Assembly (NCBI RefSeq): GCF_001721045.1
Contig: NZ_MDER01000035.1
Coordinates: 62,001 to 126,000 of the forward strand
Reading direction: 5' to 3'
Source: Paenibacillus nuruki
Lineage (GTDB): Bacteria; Bacillota; Bacilli; Paenibacillales; Paenibacillaceae
Length of the DNA stretch: 64,000 nt
Under the pieces are notes generated by a model. That model was not told the DNA's origin, ran no database searches, and worked only from the letters and a program-made list of their open reading frames with translations. A program made the translations under genes and the position numbers. This document shows, piece after piece, positions 26,816 through 36,974 of the stretch (position 1 is the first letter of the stretch; every line of letters begins with the position of its first letter).

Positions 26816-28155
26816 GGCAATATGTCTCCAAGCAATAGATTGGCAAGAAAGTCTGGACTTGGCATCAATAGATCGTCAGGTACATTCTGTCCATTGGTCA
26901 TATAAGAGAGTCGCAATGGATATTCCTGAAGAAGATTGAACAGAGCACCATAACTTCCTGTCTCGTCTGCTTTGGTAAAAATGACTTTGTCCAATGGATA
27001 CTTACTAAAATGTTCTGTGATCGTTCTCATGTCTTCTGTTTTGGAAGTAAAAGATAAAACCAGATACGTTTCACTATTTTCCAATGGAGCTAATAAGCTT
27101 TGTAATTCAGATACCAGTAATTCATTACGGTAATTACGACCCGCTGTATCCATCAAAATCAGATCACATTCATCTAAACGTTGTAGTGAGCGCTGCAAAT
27201 CTCCTGGAGATTGAACCACTTCTAAAGGTACTCCCAAAATAGAGGCATACGTTCTAAGCTGCTCTACTGCCGATATACGGTACGTATCCGAAGTAATAAG
27301 ACCTACTTTACGTTTATACTTAAATAACTGTTCAGCAGCCAGCTTAGCGATTGTAGTAGTCTTCCCTACACCCGTAGGACCTGCGACATATACAATTTTG
27401 GTAGCCGGATCAATCCCACCACCGATGCGTGATTGCGTAAACTGTTCGATCTGAAACTTCATAGCTGCTTTGGCATCGACATTGGTAATTAATTCTGGAG
27501 CTGGAAATTGTCCCATGGCTTCACTTAACCATGAATCAAGCAATTCTTGATCTAATCCTTGCTTTTTAAGACGGTCTGCGATTTCAACCAATGATGTTGG
27601 TAACGTCGCCATTTCTTTTTCACGACTTAAGTCAGCCATCATTTTTTTCATTTCACGTAATTCTTCAAACAATTTGTCTTGTTGATCCGATTGACTTGCA
27701 CCATTAGATTCTGGAGCCTTATACACTGGCTGTTCAGCAACGAATGGAACATGACGTAAAGAAGATTGGGCTTGGTCTGAAATGCTTGGTTCCAGTGGAG
27801 CCGAGAATGGTGTTGAAGCTACCGAGTTACCTTCAGCTGAATCGGTTGGTTCTCCTGCTAATGCTTGTCGCATCGATTCAGCAAAAGCTTCACTTGATTT
27901 ACGGTAGGCGTCTGGTACTACACGTTTAGGCACCGCAGCCGGAATATTAATCTCCGGCTGTGCTTTTACTGGTTCAGCAGCTTGTTCTTTCTCTACGGCT
28001 GCAATCACTTCAATCTTCTTTTTCTGAAACATCCCTAGAAAGCCGCCTGTTTTAAGTTCTTTGGTACTTAAAATAACTGCATCGCTACCAAGATCAGTTC
28101 GAATTTTTAACATCGCATCGGGCATTGTATCAACGATATATCGTTTTACCCTCAT
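26812..28155 (-). CDS. flhF: Flagellar SRP-type GTPase FlhF
   Basis: A 447-residue SRP-family GTPase that marks the site of flagellar assembly. A basic N-terminal domain with a poorly conserved Pro/Ala-rich stretch (about 60-150) precedes the N and G domains. G1 is [14 protein letters not shown], then TSDTYRISAVEQL, DTAGRNYRN and the FTKADE base-recognition motif. It overlaps flhA and flhG by 4 bp each, so all three are coupled. Confidence 0.96.
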   Translation of the reverse strand: MRVKRYIVDTMPDAMLKIRTDLGSDAVILSTKELKTGGFLGMFQKKKIEVIAAVEKEQAAEPVKAQPEINIPAAVPKRVVPDAYRKSSEAFAESMRQALAGEPTDSAEGNSVASTPFSAPLEPSISDQAQSSLRHVPFVAEQPVYKAPESNGASQSDQQDKLFEELREMKKMMADLSREKEMATLPTSLVEIADRLKKQGLDQELLDSWLSEAMGQFPAPELITNVDAKAAMKFQIEQFTQSRIGGGIDPATKIVYVAGPTGVGKTTTIAKLAAEQLFKYKRKVGLITSDTYRISAVEQLRTYASILGVPLEVVQSPGDLQRSLQRLDECDLILMDTAGRNYRNELLVSELQSLLAPLENSETYLVLSFTSKTEDMRTITEHFSKYPLDKVIFTKADETGSYGALFNLLQEYPLRLSYMTNGQNVPDDLLMPSPDFLANLLLGDILP

Positions 28156-30185
28156 AAGTTCACCACCCCGACACTTTGAATTTCAACGTTAGGTTCAAGT
28201 TCACTGTAAGAAAGAACTGGAATATCCTGCATCGTGCGTTCAATCACTTGACGCAGATACATGCGTATAGCTGGCGAAGTCAACACGATCGGTTGTTGTC
28301 CCATTTGTAAAAGACGATTCACTTGCTCATTCATCTTCTGATACATCGATTGGGTCGATACCGGATCAAGAGCCAGATAACTTCCTTGTTCAGATTGCTG
28401 TACACTTTCGGCAATCTTTTTCTCCAGATTAGGTCCTACTGTAATCACACGTAGTGTTTCACCCTGGCTTGTAAATTGCTGCGTAATTTGTCGGGATAGA
28501 GCTTGACGTACATATTCAGTTAATACATCTGGATCTTTGGTATATGTTCCATAATCGGCAAGTGTCTCGAATATTGTAACCATATCCCGTATAGAAATTT
28601 TTTCTCTTAGTAATTTCACAAATACTTTTTGGATATCTCCTACTGCTAACACCGAAGGAATCAAGTCATCTACAAGCACAGGATAATTCTCGCGCAAGTT
28701 GTCAATCAATGCTCTTGTTTCTTGACGACCTAGTAGTTCATGACAATGTTTTTTGATCAGTTCAGTTAAATGTGTAGCCACAACTGAAGGTGGATCAACC
28801 ACAGTGTATCCAGATAATTCAGCACGTTCTTTTGTTAATTCATCAATCCACAAAGCTGGTAAACCAAAGGCTGGTTCTAAAGTCTCTATTCCTGTAATTG
28901 AATCATCATCAAACCCAGGACTCATAGCGAGATAGTGATTTAGTAGTAATTCACCACCACCTACCACATTCCCTTTAATTTTGATGACATATTCATTTGG
29001 TTTTAACTGAATATTATCCCTAATACGGATAACAGGTACCACAAGACCTAGTTCGAGTGCGCATTGACGACGAATCATAATAATACGATCCAGTAAATCG
29101 CCACCTTGCTGTGTATCAGCCAGAGGAATCAGGCCATATCCAAATTCGAATTCAATCGGATCGATCTGTAGTAAGTTGATAACACTTTCAGGACTACGTA
29201 CTTCTTCGATCTGTTGTTCTTCTTGTTGCTGTTCGGCTTCGACTACTTTTAAGTCAAGATTAGACTGCATCTTCCGAGCAGCGAATACTAACAGAATCGC
29301 TAGAGGGAATGTAGTTAAAAAGTGAATCGGTGTAAAAATACCTAACAGTGTAATTACGCCTGCTACGATATATAACAATTTTGGATAGGAGAATAGTTGT
29401 GCTGTAATATCGTCTGCCAAGTTACCTTCAGAAGAAGCTCTTGTAACAATTAGACCCGCAGCTGTTGAAATCAGCAATGCTGGAATCTGACTGACTAGAC
29501 CATCACCAATAGTTAAAACAGAATACGTTGAAAGTGCTTCAGCGAATGGCATTCCGTGAACAGTCATCCCAATAATAAATCCACCAATTAGATTAATTAA
29601 GAGGATGATAATACTCGCAATAGCATCCCCTTTTACAAATTTACTTGCACCATCCATCGCTCCGTAGAAATCGGCTTCACGTTCGATTTTGCTACGACGT
29701 TCTCTAGCTTGATGTTCATTGATTAGACCTGCATTTAGATCCGCATCAATACTCATTTGCTTACCAGGCATAGCATCGAGCGTAAAACGTGCTCCAACCT
29801 CTGCTACCCGTTCAGAACCTTTAGTGATAACGATAAATTGTACAACGACGAGAATAAGGAAAACAACAAATCCAATAGCGATTTGTCCACCTGCAATCCA
29901 GCTACCAAATGTAGCAACAACTGAACCTGCATCCCCTTGTCCCAAAATCAATTTTGTTGTAGATATATTCAAAGCTAGCCGGAATAATGTGGTTATGAGC
30001 AACATAGCCGGGAAGATAGAAAATTCCAGTGCTTCTTTTGTATTCATTGCAATCAAAAGAATAATCATTGCCAGGGAAATATTTACAATCAGCAATACAT
30101 CGAGTAGCCATGTCGGGATCGGAAGAATCATCATCATAATAATTCCTATGACACCCGCAAGCACAACCAAATCTTTAGTTTTCAA
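28152..30185 (-). CDS. flhA: Flagellar export gate protein FlhA
   Basis: A 677-residue core subunit of the type III export gate. The N-terminal half has about eight membrane helices and the conserved cytoplasmic FHIPEP loop region (KQMSIDADLNAGLINEHQAR, then DFYGAMDGASKFVKGDAIAS). The C-terminal half is the four-subdomain cytoplasmic ring that docks chaperone-substrate complexes. It lies 27 bp behind flhB and overlaps flhF. Confidence 0.97.
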   Translation of the reverse strand: MKTKDLVVLAGVIGIIMMMILPIPTWLLDVLLIVNISLAMIILLIAMNTKEALEFSIFPAMLLITTLFRLALNISTTKLILGQGDAGSVVATFGSWIAGGQIAIGFVVFLILVVVQFIVITKGSERVAEVGARFTLDAMPGKQMSIDADLNAGLINEHQARERRSKIEREADFYGAMDGASKFVKGDAIASIIILLINLIGGFIIGMTVHGMPFAEALSTYSVLTIGDGLVSQIPALLISTAAGLIVTRASSEGNLADDITAQLFSYPKLLYIVAGVITLLGIFTPIHFLTTFPLAILLVFAARKMQSNLDLKVVEAEQQQEEQQIEEVRSPESVINLLQIDPIEFEFGYGLIPLADTQQGGDLLDRIIMIRRQCALELGLVVPVIRIRDNIQLKPNEYVIKIKGNVVGGGELLLNHYLAMSPGFDDDSITGIETLEPAFGLPALWIDELTKERAELSGYTVVDPPSVVATHLTELIKKHCHELLGRQETRALIDNLRENYPVLVDDLIPSVLAVGDIQKVFVKLLREKISIRDMVTIFETLADYGTYTKDPDVLTEYVRQALSRQITQQFTSQGETLRVITVGPNLEKKIAESVQQSEQGSYLALDPVSTQSMYQKMNEQVNRLLQMGQQPIVLTSPAIRMYLRQVIERTMQDIPVLSYSELEPNVEIQSVGVVNL

Positions 30186-30212
30186 TGCTATCCAGCCCTC
30201 CGATCCCCTGGT

Positions 30213-31301
30213 TTACTTGTTTTTACCTTTCATCTTGTACACATAAGCAAGAACTTCTGCTACCGCTTGAAAAAGATCACCCGGAATAGAATCTCCTATT
30301 TCTGATCTAGCAAACAATGCTCTTGCGAGCGGTTTGTTTTCCATCACGACAACACCATGTTGCTTGGCAAGTTCTCTTATTCGCAGGGCGACGTAATCTT
30401 GACCTTTCGCCACCACTTGTGGAGCAGCCATCTGACCATTGTCATATTTCAAAGCTACTGCAAAGTGAGTAGGGTTGGTAATAATAACGTCAGCATTGGG
30501 AACGTCCTGCATCATTCGCTGCATCGCCATACGGCGCTGTCTTTCGCGAATTTTCCCTTTTATCAACGGATCCCCTTCCACCTTTTTATATTCATCTTTA
30601 ATATCTTGTTTGGACATCCGTATTCCTTTATTATGCTCATATCGCTGATACATATAATCAAAGATAGCAAGTACAAGTAAAGCAACACCTACTTTTATGC
30701 CCAAGCTCATTGTTAATCCAGCCGTATAGTGAAGAATGGCTTCAACAGACATATAAGCTGTTTTAGATAATTCATGAGAAGCACCAGACAATGTCTGATA
30801 AACTAGATACCCGATGACCGAGAGTTTGAGTATTGATTTCAAAAATTCTACGACTGAACGCATAGAAGCAATATTTTTAAATCCTTTAATTGGATCAAGC
30901 TTGCTGAACTTAGGTTGTATAGGCTCTCCGACTAGCAAAAAGCCAACCTGCGCATAGTTAGCGACTAATGCAAGTACTACAACAACCCCGAATACAGGTG
31001 AAACCAACATCATAATCTGTATCGCATATTGACCAAGCATCTGCATAATATTAGCTACGGTAACATCCATCGTTAAACGATGTAGAAAAGAATCTGTGAA
31101 TAGCCATTCAATTCGTTTCATAAAAAAACTGCTGAACATCATCAAAGAAAATATTCCACCTAGCAATACCGCAGAACCGGGTATATCCATACTTTTAGCT
31201 ACTTGACCTTTTTTACGCGTTTCTTGCTTTTTCTGAGATGTTGCTTCTTCTGTTTTTTCTCCAGAAAATAATTGCAGATTGATCCGTAATCTGAATGCCA
31301 A
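30213..31301 (-). CDS. flhB: Flagellar export switch protein FlhB
   Basis: A 362-residue export component that switches from rod/hook to filament substrates after self-cleavage at the NPTH motif (ADVIITNPTHFAVALKY, about residue 265). Four membrane helices precede the cytoplasmic domain. The N-terminus LQLFSGEKTEEATSQKK is typical. I choose the TTG at 31301 (M-AFRLRINLQLF), seven nt after AAGGAGG; the longer reading runs through the ribosome site. Confidence 0.96.
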   Translation of the reverse strand: MAFRLRINLQLFSGEKTEEATSQKKQETRKKGQVAKSMDIPGSAVLLGGIFSLMMFSSFFMKRIEWLFTDSFLHRLTMDVTVANIMQMLGQYAIQIMMLVSPVFGVVVVLALVANYAQVGFLLVGEPIQPKFSKLDPIKGFKNIASMRSVVEFLKSILKLSVIGYLVYQTLSGASHELSKTAYMSVEAILHYTAGLTMSLGIKVGVALLVLAIFDYMYQRYEHNKGIRMSKQDIKDEYKKVEGDPLIKGKIRERQRRMAMQRMMQDVPNADVIITNPTHFAVALKYDNGQMAAPQVVAKGQDYVALRIRELAKQHGVVVMENKPLARALFARSEIGDSIPGDLFQAVAEVLAYVYKMKGKNK

Positions 31302-31326
31302 TTCACAACCTCCTTCCATACGAAGT

Positions 31327-32118
31327 TTATTGTGGTCTGTTACCTACTACTTTTAATAACGATTGCATCGCTTGAAATAGTTGAGCAAAAACATGTTCGA
31401 ACAGATAGCCAAAGCTTGGAGTTAACAGCATTAACATAAATAGTCCAAGAATAATCTTCACCGGCACACCGATAACAAAAATGTTAAATTGCGGTGCACT
31501 ACGTGCTAGAAATCCAAGTCCTACATCTGTTAGAAACATAGCTACTACAATAGGTGCGGCCATTTGAAAAGCAATTAAAAATGAATTACTGAATGTTCGA
31601 ATAAGAAATTCACTAATCGAGCCATCCATCATTTTACTCATGATCTCAGAATCAATTGGAATCCAGTCGTAACTATAAAGTACAGACTGAATCAAATAAT
31701 GATGACCATTCATGCTCAAAAACAGCAGCATTGCTATCATGTACTTCAAATTACCAAACAATGGTGAAGATGCGCCTGTTAACGGATCAAGTACACTAGC
31801 GATACCAAAACCCGTTTGAATATCAATAAACGCACCAGCCATTTGTATAACAGCAAACATTAAATAAGCAACATAACCAAGCATCAATCCAATCATGACT
31901 TCTCTGATAACCAGTAGAACATAAATTTCGGGACTTTCTGATACGGTTACTGTTGTACTTTTGATCAAAAAAATTAAAAGGGATATAAAAAAGGCAATGC
32001 CTACTTTAAATGTGTTGGGCACTCCTTTTGATGAAAAAACGGGTGAAACTACAAAAAAAGCAATCATTCGACAAAAAACAAGCAAAAAAACAGGAAAACT
32101 TTGCTGTAACATCTCCAT
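31327..32118 (-). CDS. fliR: Flagellar export gate protein FliR
   Basis: A 263-residue, six-helix membrane protein of the FliPQR export core. Family features include the long N-terminal hydrophobic region and FIDIQTGFGIASVLDPLTG. The ribosome site is weak; I use ATG at 32118 (MEMLQQSF), with a TTG two codons earlier as the alternative. Only about 11 bp separate it from fliQ and 25 bp from flhB. Confidence 0.95.
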   Translation of the reverse strand: MEMLQQSFPVFLLVFCRMIAFFVVSPVFSSKGVPNTFKVGIAFFISLLIFLIKSTTVTVSESPEIYVLLVIREVMIGLMLGYVAYLMFAVIQMAGAFIDIQTGFGIASVLDPLTGASSPLFGNLKYMIAMLLFLSMNGHHYLIQSVLYSYDWIPIDSEIMSKMMDGSISEFLIRTFSNSFLIAFQMAAPIVVAMFLTDVGLGFLARSAPQFNIFVIGVPVKIILGLFMLMLLTPSFGYLFEHVFAQLFQAMQSLLKVVGNRPQ

Positions 32119-32129
32119 AAGCAATCAGC

Positions 32130-32399
32130 CTAACCGACATATTTGTATAAATTGTCGAGAATATTATACGTGTAATCTACTAGAACACTCAGTATCCATG
32201 GACCGAATAGCAGAAGTGCAAGCATAACAGCCACAATCTTAGGTACAAAGGCAAGCGTTTGCTCCTGAATTTGCGTAGTAGCCTGAAAAATACTGACTAA
32301 CAGACCCACTACAAGTCCAAGTACAAGCATCGGTGCGCTGACTTTGAGTACTGTATACACTGCCTGTCCCGCCATACCGATGATAAACTCCGAACTCAT
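32130..32399 (-). CDS. fliQ: Flagellar export gate protein FliQ
   Basis: An 89-residue, two-helix membrane protein that forms the middle layer of the FliPQR gate. The conserved LVVGLLVSIFQATTQIQEQT and LAFVPKI segment is present. It is flanked by fliP (37 bp upstream) and fliR. Confidence 0.97.
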   Translation of the reverse strand: MSSEFIIGMAGQAVYTVLKVSAPMLVLGLVVGLLVSIFQATTQIQEQTLAFVPKIVAVMLALLLFGPWILSVLVDYTYNILDNLYKYVG

Positions 32400-32436
32400 G
32401 ATTAACCTCCCTTAATTAGGAACATCTCTAACTTCG

Positions 32437-33204
32437 CTAATTGAAGCTGAGTAAGAGGGACTTAACGACCAAATACCATCCGTCTACAAGAACGAACAGT
32501 AAAATTTTAAACGGTAATGAGATCATAATCGGCGGTAGCATCATCATACCCATCGCCATAAGTACACTGGCGACTACAATATCAATAACTAAGAACGGTA
32601 TGAAAATCATAAAGCCCATTTGAAAAGCTGTTTTCAATTCACTGATTGCGTAAGAAGGCACCATAACCGTAAGCGGAATATCTTGGATATTGCTTGGTTT
32701 TTCTGCACCAGTGTAATTGAGGAAAAGAAGTAAATCTTTTTCACGTGTATGTTTAAACATAAATTCTTTAATCGGTATTTCAGCAGCTTTCAAAGCCTCA
32801 GTCTGTGTAATACTACCTTTCAAATAAGGTTGAAGCGCTGTTTGGTTCATAGTGGATAGTACCGGCGACATTATAAAAATAGTTAAAAATAAAGCCAGCC
32901 CCACCAATACCTGGTTAGGAGGCATCTGGTTAGTCCCGAGCGAAGTCCGGACAAAGCTGAGCACAATAACAATACGGGTAAAGCTAGTCATTAAGACTAA
33001 GAATGCTGGCGCAACACTTATAACGGTAAGCAGCAACAGGATAGATAACGAGCTAGTTGCTGGTGCTGCATCTCCTGAGCCACTATCATTGCCGATCTGA
33101 ATATCAATATTAGGTATCGGATCGGCAGTGGCAAATGCTGAACTTACAGATGTCAGACTAACGATAAAAAGCAGTACGAGCGTTATAATCAGCTTTTTTT
33201 TCAT
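32437..33204 (-). CDS. fliP: Flagellar export gate protein FliP
   Basis: A 255-residue gate component with a cleavable signal peptide (residues 1-26, ending SSAFA) and four membrane helices. Typical segments are FLVLMTSFTRIVIVLSFVR, then GTNQMPPNQVLVGLALFLT, and MGMMMLPPIMISLPFKILLF. The ATG overlaps the fliO stop (ATGA). Confidence 0.97.
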   Translation of the reverse strand: MKKKLIITLVLLFIVSLTSVSSAFATADPIPNIDIQIGNDSGSGDAAPATSSLSILLLLTVISVAPAFLVLMTSFTRIVIVLSFVRTSLGTNQMPPNQVLVGLALFLTIFIMSPVLSTMNQTALQPYLKGSITQTEALKAAEIPIKEFMFKHTREKDLLLFLNYTGAEKPSNIQDIPLTVMVPSYAISELKTAFQMGFMIFIPFLVIDIVVASVLMAMGMMMLPPIMISLPFKILLFVLVDGWYLVVKSLLLSFN

Positions 33205-33731
33205 GAATCCCTCGACCGATCTGTAGAGTTTTCCTCCTTCATCAGCTCTTCCATCTTCTGTTTACGATTAGGAATTTGGCGAAGCTTGCTTTCAAATACT
33301 TCTTGAAAAGCTTCAGTTTCTCCTAGTTCCTCTTCTTGTACATCCGATTTTGGACGAAATCTTGCACTGATTTTGGAGATTAGTGGAGAAAGAATATTTT
33401 TCTGCTCCACTGCTTCTGTTTGAAATGAACGGATAATCAGCATAGCTTCTTCAGGATCAGAAATTTTATCCACTAATGTGATATCATCTCCAACACCTAC
33501 CAAATATATGCTGCTACCAATTTCTATAACTTGTAATGATTTATTTGGCCCCATCGCTACCCCGCCGATCGTGCGTATCGCACGACGTGATAACCAGGTT
33601 TGACTTTTACGACCAAGAAATTTAAGTAGTAAAATGATAAGGGCTATAATTACAGCCAAGACGATTATAACCCAGACTATGCTTAGGAAATAATCGCCTG
33701 TTCCTCCCATTGTGGCTGTTTCACCTGACAT
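33201..33731 (-). CDS. fliO: Flagellar biosynthesis protein FliO (FliZ of Bacillus)
   Basis: A 176-residue single-pass membrane protein (helix about 15-38) of the FliO family, a chaperone for FliP assembly. The small beta domain GGVAMGPNKSLQVIEIGSSI follows the membrane helix, and the C-terminal tail is charged. No signal peptide is apparent, unlike B. subtilis FliZ. The ATG at 33731 is nine nt after GGAG. It is 12 bp behind cheY. Confidence 0.93.
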   Translation of the reverse strand: MSGETATMGGTGDYFLSIVWVIIVLAVIIALIILLLKFLGRKSQTWLSRRAIRTIGGVAMGPNKSLQVIEIGSSIYLVGVGDDITLVDKISDPEEAMLIIRSFQTEAVEQKNILSPLISKISARFRPKSDVQEEELGETEAFQEVFESKLRQIPNRKQKMEELMKEENSTDRSRDS

Positions 33732-33743
33732 GGGAATAATCTC

Positions 33744-34109
33744 CTACACGCCAAGCGTTTTGCTAATTGCTTCGATAACACGGTCAGCTTGGAAGGGTTT
33801 AACGATAAAATCTTTAGCTCCCGCTTGAATTGCATCAATAACCATTGCTTGTTGACCCATCGCAGAGCACATAATTACTTTTGCAGCTGCATCCAGCTTT
33901 TTGATTTCTTTAAGAGCAGCGATACCGTCCATTTCAGGCATTGTGATATCCATAGTAATTAAATCAGGACGCAGTTCTTTAAATTTCTCGATAGCTTGTG
34001 AGCCATCTTGTGCTTCCCCCACTACTTCATATCCGTTTTTACTCAAAATGTCGCGAATCATCATTCTCATAAAAGCTGCATCGTCCACGATAAGAATTCG
34101 GTTTGCCAT
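33744..34109 (-). CDS. cheY: Chemotaxis response regulator CheY
   Basis: A 121-residue single receiver domain that binds the switch when phosphorylated by CheA. The acidic pair is Asp9-Asp10, the phospho-acceptor Asp54 lies in ITMDITMPEMDG and the conserved Lys104 in FIVKPFQ. It lies directly behind fliY, whose product is a CheY-P phosphatase, and ahead of fliO. Confidence 0.97.
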   Translation of the reverse strand: MANRILIVDDAAFMRMMIRDILSKNGYEVVGEAQDGSQAIEKFKELRPDLITMDITMPEMDGIAALKEIKKLDAAAKVIMCSAMGQQAMVIDAIQAGAKDFIVKPFQADRVIEAISKTLGV

Positions 34110-34136
34110 TGATTTAAAATCCTCCCTAAATGATCA

Positions 34137-35450
34137 TTATTGTATTTTTTGAATGCGGTCCCATTGGCTGATGATATCCGTAACACGAACACCAAAGTTT
34201 TCATCAATAACAACAACTTCGCCTTTAGCAATCAGTTTGTTATTTACAAGGATGTCTACCGGTTCACCTGCCAATTTGTCTAGTTCAATGATTGCGCCCT
34301 GAGACAATTCGAGGATATCTTTAATTTGCTTTTGGGTCCTACCTAATTCTACGGTTACTTTGAGCGGTATGTCCATCAATAAGTTCAAATTATTTTCATC
34401 CATGTTCGTCACAGACGGTGATTGGAAGTTTGCAAACTGAACAGGTTGAACATTAACCTCTCTTCCAGCCATACCACCATAATGCTGTGGAGCCTGTGGT
34501 GGATAAGCCTGAGGCGGGTAAGCCTGTGGTGGCATCGCATACCCTGGTGGATATTGCGGATACGGTGGGTAAGGCGGATACGGCTGTTCTGGCGCTCCGT
34601 ATGGAGGCTGTTGGCTATAATCCGGTTGCATACCCGGCATACCTGGTTGTGGCATATTAGGCGGTGCCATAGGTTGCTGTGGAGCCTGTTGAGGTGGTAC
34701 GGCAGCCGTAGGTGCTGGTGGTGCGACTGGAACTTCTGGTTCGGCTACTGTTTCTTCAGCACCTCCATTAATTAATATATCTACCATATATTTAGCAAAT
34801 TCGACTGTTAACAATTGCATAATTGTAGAATCAATCAAATCACCAATCAAAAGTCGGAATGAAATTTTGATTAAGGTCTCATCATTAGGCAACATCGTTA
34901 CCCCTTGATCATTGCTTACATCAAGGATATCAATTCCTGGTGGTGAAATATTAACAAAACGGTTAAAAATAGTCGACATCGATGTTGCTGAGGAACCCAT
35001 CATTTGATTCATCGCTTCTTGAACCGCACTGATATGAATCTCATTCAACTCTTCGTCTTTTGGTTCTCCTTCGCCACCTAACATCAGATCGGCGATTACT
35101 TGTGCATCTCTTTTTTGAATCACTAATGAATTTATCCCTTGAAATCCATCTACATATTCAACATGAACAGCAACATGAGGTTTAGGGAACTCATTTTCAA
35201 ACTCAGGACGTGTAATAATTCCTACTTGAGGAGTTGTAATATCTACTTTTTGTCCAAGTAGTGTAGATAATGCTGTTGCTGCACTACCAAAAGTAATATT
35301 ACCAATCTCACCAAGAGCATCCTGCTCCATAGGAGTCAAAAAGTCGTCCACCGTTTTGACAGACGATGACGAAGAAGTATCTTCATCGCTTGCAGACTGC
35401 TTAAGCAAAGCGTCGATTTCTTCTTGTGACAAATAATCCTTACTCGTCAA
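34137..35450 (-). CDS. fliY: Flagellar motor switch phosphatase FliY
   Basis: A 437-residue C-ring protein. The N-terminal SQEEIDALLKQ is the CheY-P-binding peptide. A CheC-like domain carries two phosphatase motifs (LGEIGNITFGSAATALSTLL and VQEAMNQMMGSSATSM). A linker of about 100 residues rich in Pro, Gln and Tyr contains tandem PPQAY units. The C-terminal FliN/SpoA domain follows (MDIPLKVTVELGRTQKQIKD). The TTG at 35450, nine nt after AAGGAG, overlaps the end of fliM by 11 bp. Confidence 0.95.
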   Translation of the reverse strand: MTSKDYLSQEEIDALLKQSASDEDTSSSSSVKTVDDFLTPMEQDALGEIGNITFGSAATALSTLLGQKVDITTPQVGIITRPEFENEFPKPHVAVHVEYVDGFQGINSLVIQKRDAQVIADLMLGGEGEPKDEELNEIHISAVQEAMNQMMGSSATSMSTIFNRFVNISPPGIDILDVSNDQGVTMLPNDETLIKISFRLLIGDLIDSTIMQLLTVEFAKYMVDILINGGAEETVAEPEVPVAPPAPTAAVPPQQAPQQPMAPPNMPQPGMPGMQPDYSQQPPYGAPEQPYPPYPPYPQYPPGYAMPPQAYPPQAYPPQAPQHYGGMAGREVNVQPVQFANFQSPSVTNMDENNLNLLMDIPLKVTVELGRTQKQIKDILELSQGAIIELDKLAGEPVDILVNNKLIAKGEVVVIDENFGVRVTDIISQWDRIQKIQ

Positions 35451-36438
35451 ATTCTTCCACTCCTTCACTCACAATTTCATCAATCTGAATAGCTACCCGG
35501 TCTTTTACTGTTCCCGGACTGCCAATAAATTTAACTTTATTTCCTATTTTGATCGATAGTGCATCATGTACAGGCTTGTTCAGTGAAATCACATCACCTA
35601 TAGATAAGCCGATAAACTCCTGAATTGATAAATTAGATTCTCCTAATTCAGCAATAACAGGCAATGTAGCACGATTCACACGATGTTGTAGAGCTTCTAC
35701 TTCTTCTGGAGCAGGCTCTTTCTTCTGAGAAACGAACCAGTGATGCGCAGATAACTTCGTCATAATCGGCTCAATAACCACATGAGGAATACATAAGTTG
35801 ATCATCCCTGTCGTGTCACCGATTTTGGTACTTAGTGAGATCAAGGCTATCGTTTCATTGGGTGAGACAATCTGCATAAATTGTGGATTCGTCTCTAATG
35901 CTTCCATTCGCGGTGTAAGATCGATCACCGTTTTCCAAGCTTCTTGCAAACTATCGAATGTACGGCTAAATACTCGCTCAATAATTGTCGTCTCGATCTC
36001 TGTCAACGCGTTTATTTTAGAAGGAGCATTACCTACACCACCAAGCAAACGATCTAGCATTGCATAAGCAATATTAGGATGAACTTCCATGACCATTCGA
36101 CCTTCAAGCGGTTCAGCTTCAAATATATTAAGTATCGTCATTTTAGGAATAGAACGAATAAACTCATCATACGGAAGTTGTTCTACCTGTACCACACTAA
36201 TTTGAACAAAAGTACGAAGTTGAGCAGAAAAATAGGTTGTCAGATATCTGGCAAAGTTCTCGTGAATCCTTGTCAAACTTCGAATATGATCTTTAGAAAA
36301 ACGGACAGCCCGTTTAAAATCATATGCTCTAACTTTTTTCTGTGTATCCTCTTTTTTCAGTTCTTCTGCATCCATCTCACCAGAAGAAAGTGCTGCTAAA
36401 AGAGCATCTATCTCATTTTGGGATAATACATCTACCAT
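35440..36438 (-). CDS. fliM: Flagellar motor switch protein FliM
   Basis: A 332-residue C-ring protein. It has the N-terminal CheY-P-binding motif LSQNEIDALLAAL, the FliM middle domain with LTRIHENFARYLTTYFSAQL and LLGGVG, and the C-terminal SpoA domain. It is co-translated with fliY and lies 53 bp behind fliL. Confidence 0.97.
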   Translation of the reverse strand: MVDVLSQNEIDALLAALSSGEMDAEELKKEDTQKKVRAYDFKRAVRFSKDHIRSLTRIHENFARYLTTYFSAQLRTFVQISVVQVEQLPYDEFIRSIPKMTILNIFEAEPLEGRMVMEVHPNIAYAMLDRLLGGVGNAPSKINALTEIETTIIERVFSRTFDSLQEAWKTVIDLTPRMEALETNPQFMQIVSPNETIALISLSTKIGDTTGMINLCIPHVVIEPIMTKLSAHHWFVSQKKEPAPEEVEALQHRVNRATLPVIAELGESNLSIQEFIGLSIGDVISLNKPVHDALSIKIGNKVKFIGSPGTVKDRVAIQIDEIVSEGVEEFDE

Positions 36439-36491
36439 AATCTCACCCCCCTTGCTAGTTTATTTGTAATGAGGATCATCTTATTCCAAGA

Positions 36492-36974
36492 TTAAATCGC
36501 ACTTACAATAAAATTAGTGATCTCAATATCTACGACTTTACCTCCATCTTCTGGAAGAGAACTGTTAATCAATTTGAGTAACTTGTCATTTAGAGCATCT
36601 TTTCCTTTTGCTCCATTTAACGCATCAGGGTTCGTATCAGCAAGTGTTTTGATGATCAATGGTTTTACTTTCAAATCTTTGATCAATTCAAAAGCCTCTT
36701 TTGTTTTACCATCTTGAAGTTGGAAGGAGAAACTCATATTAACTACGTATGAAGGATCACCCAAGTTTGTTTTGATATCGTCTATTGTTGAAGAGACCTC
36801 GGCTATTTCAGAAGCTGTCATTTTAGATAAGGCTTCTTTTTCAGCAGCAGCTGCGGCGGCAGCACTTACGGGTTCTTTCTCTCCGAACATATTTCCCATT
36901 AAGAAATAGGCTACTACACCGATTAATCCTACTGCCAATACCCCGCTAACGAGCCAAGGTAGTAACTTTTTCAT
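36492..36974 (-). CDS. fliL: Flagellar basal-body-associated protein FliL
   Basis: A 160-residue single-pass membrane protein (helix about 7-27) whose extracytoplasmic domain supports stator function. An Ala-rich stretch follows the helix, and the C-terminal domain ends GGKVVDIEITNFIVSAI, typical of the family. The ATG overlaps the flbD stop by 4 bp. Confidence 0.94.
   Translation of the reverse strand: MKKLLPWLVSGVLAVGLIGVVAYFLMGNMFGEKEPVSAAAAAAAEKEALSKMTASEIAEVSSTIDDIKTNLGDPSYVVNMSFSFQLQDGKTKEAFELIKDLKVKPLIIKTLADTNPDALNGAKGKDALNDKLLKLINSSLPEDGGKVVDIEITNFIVSAI

Noticed and set aside
29719-30246. Plus-strand open frame of 175 codons opposite flhA.
   Set aside because: It lies antisense to the conserved FlhA membrane domain; no family match.
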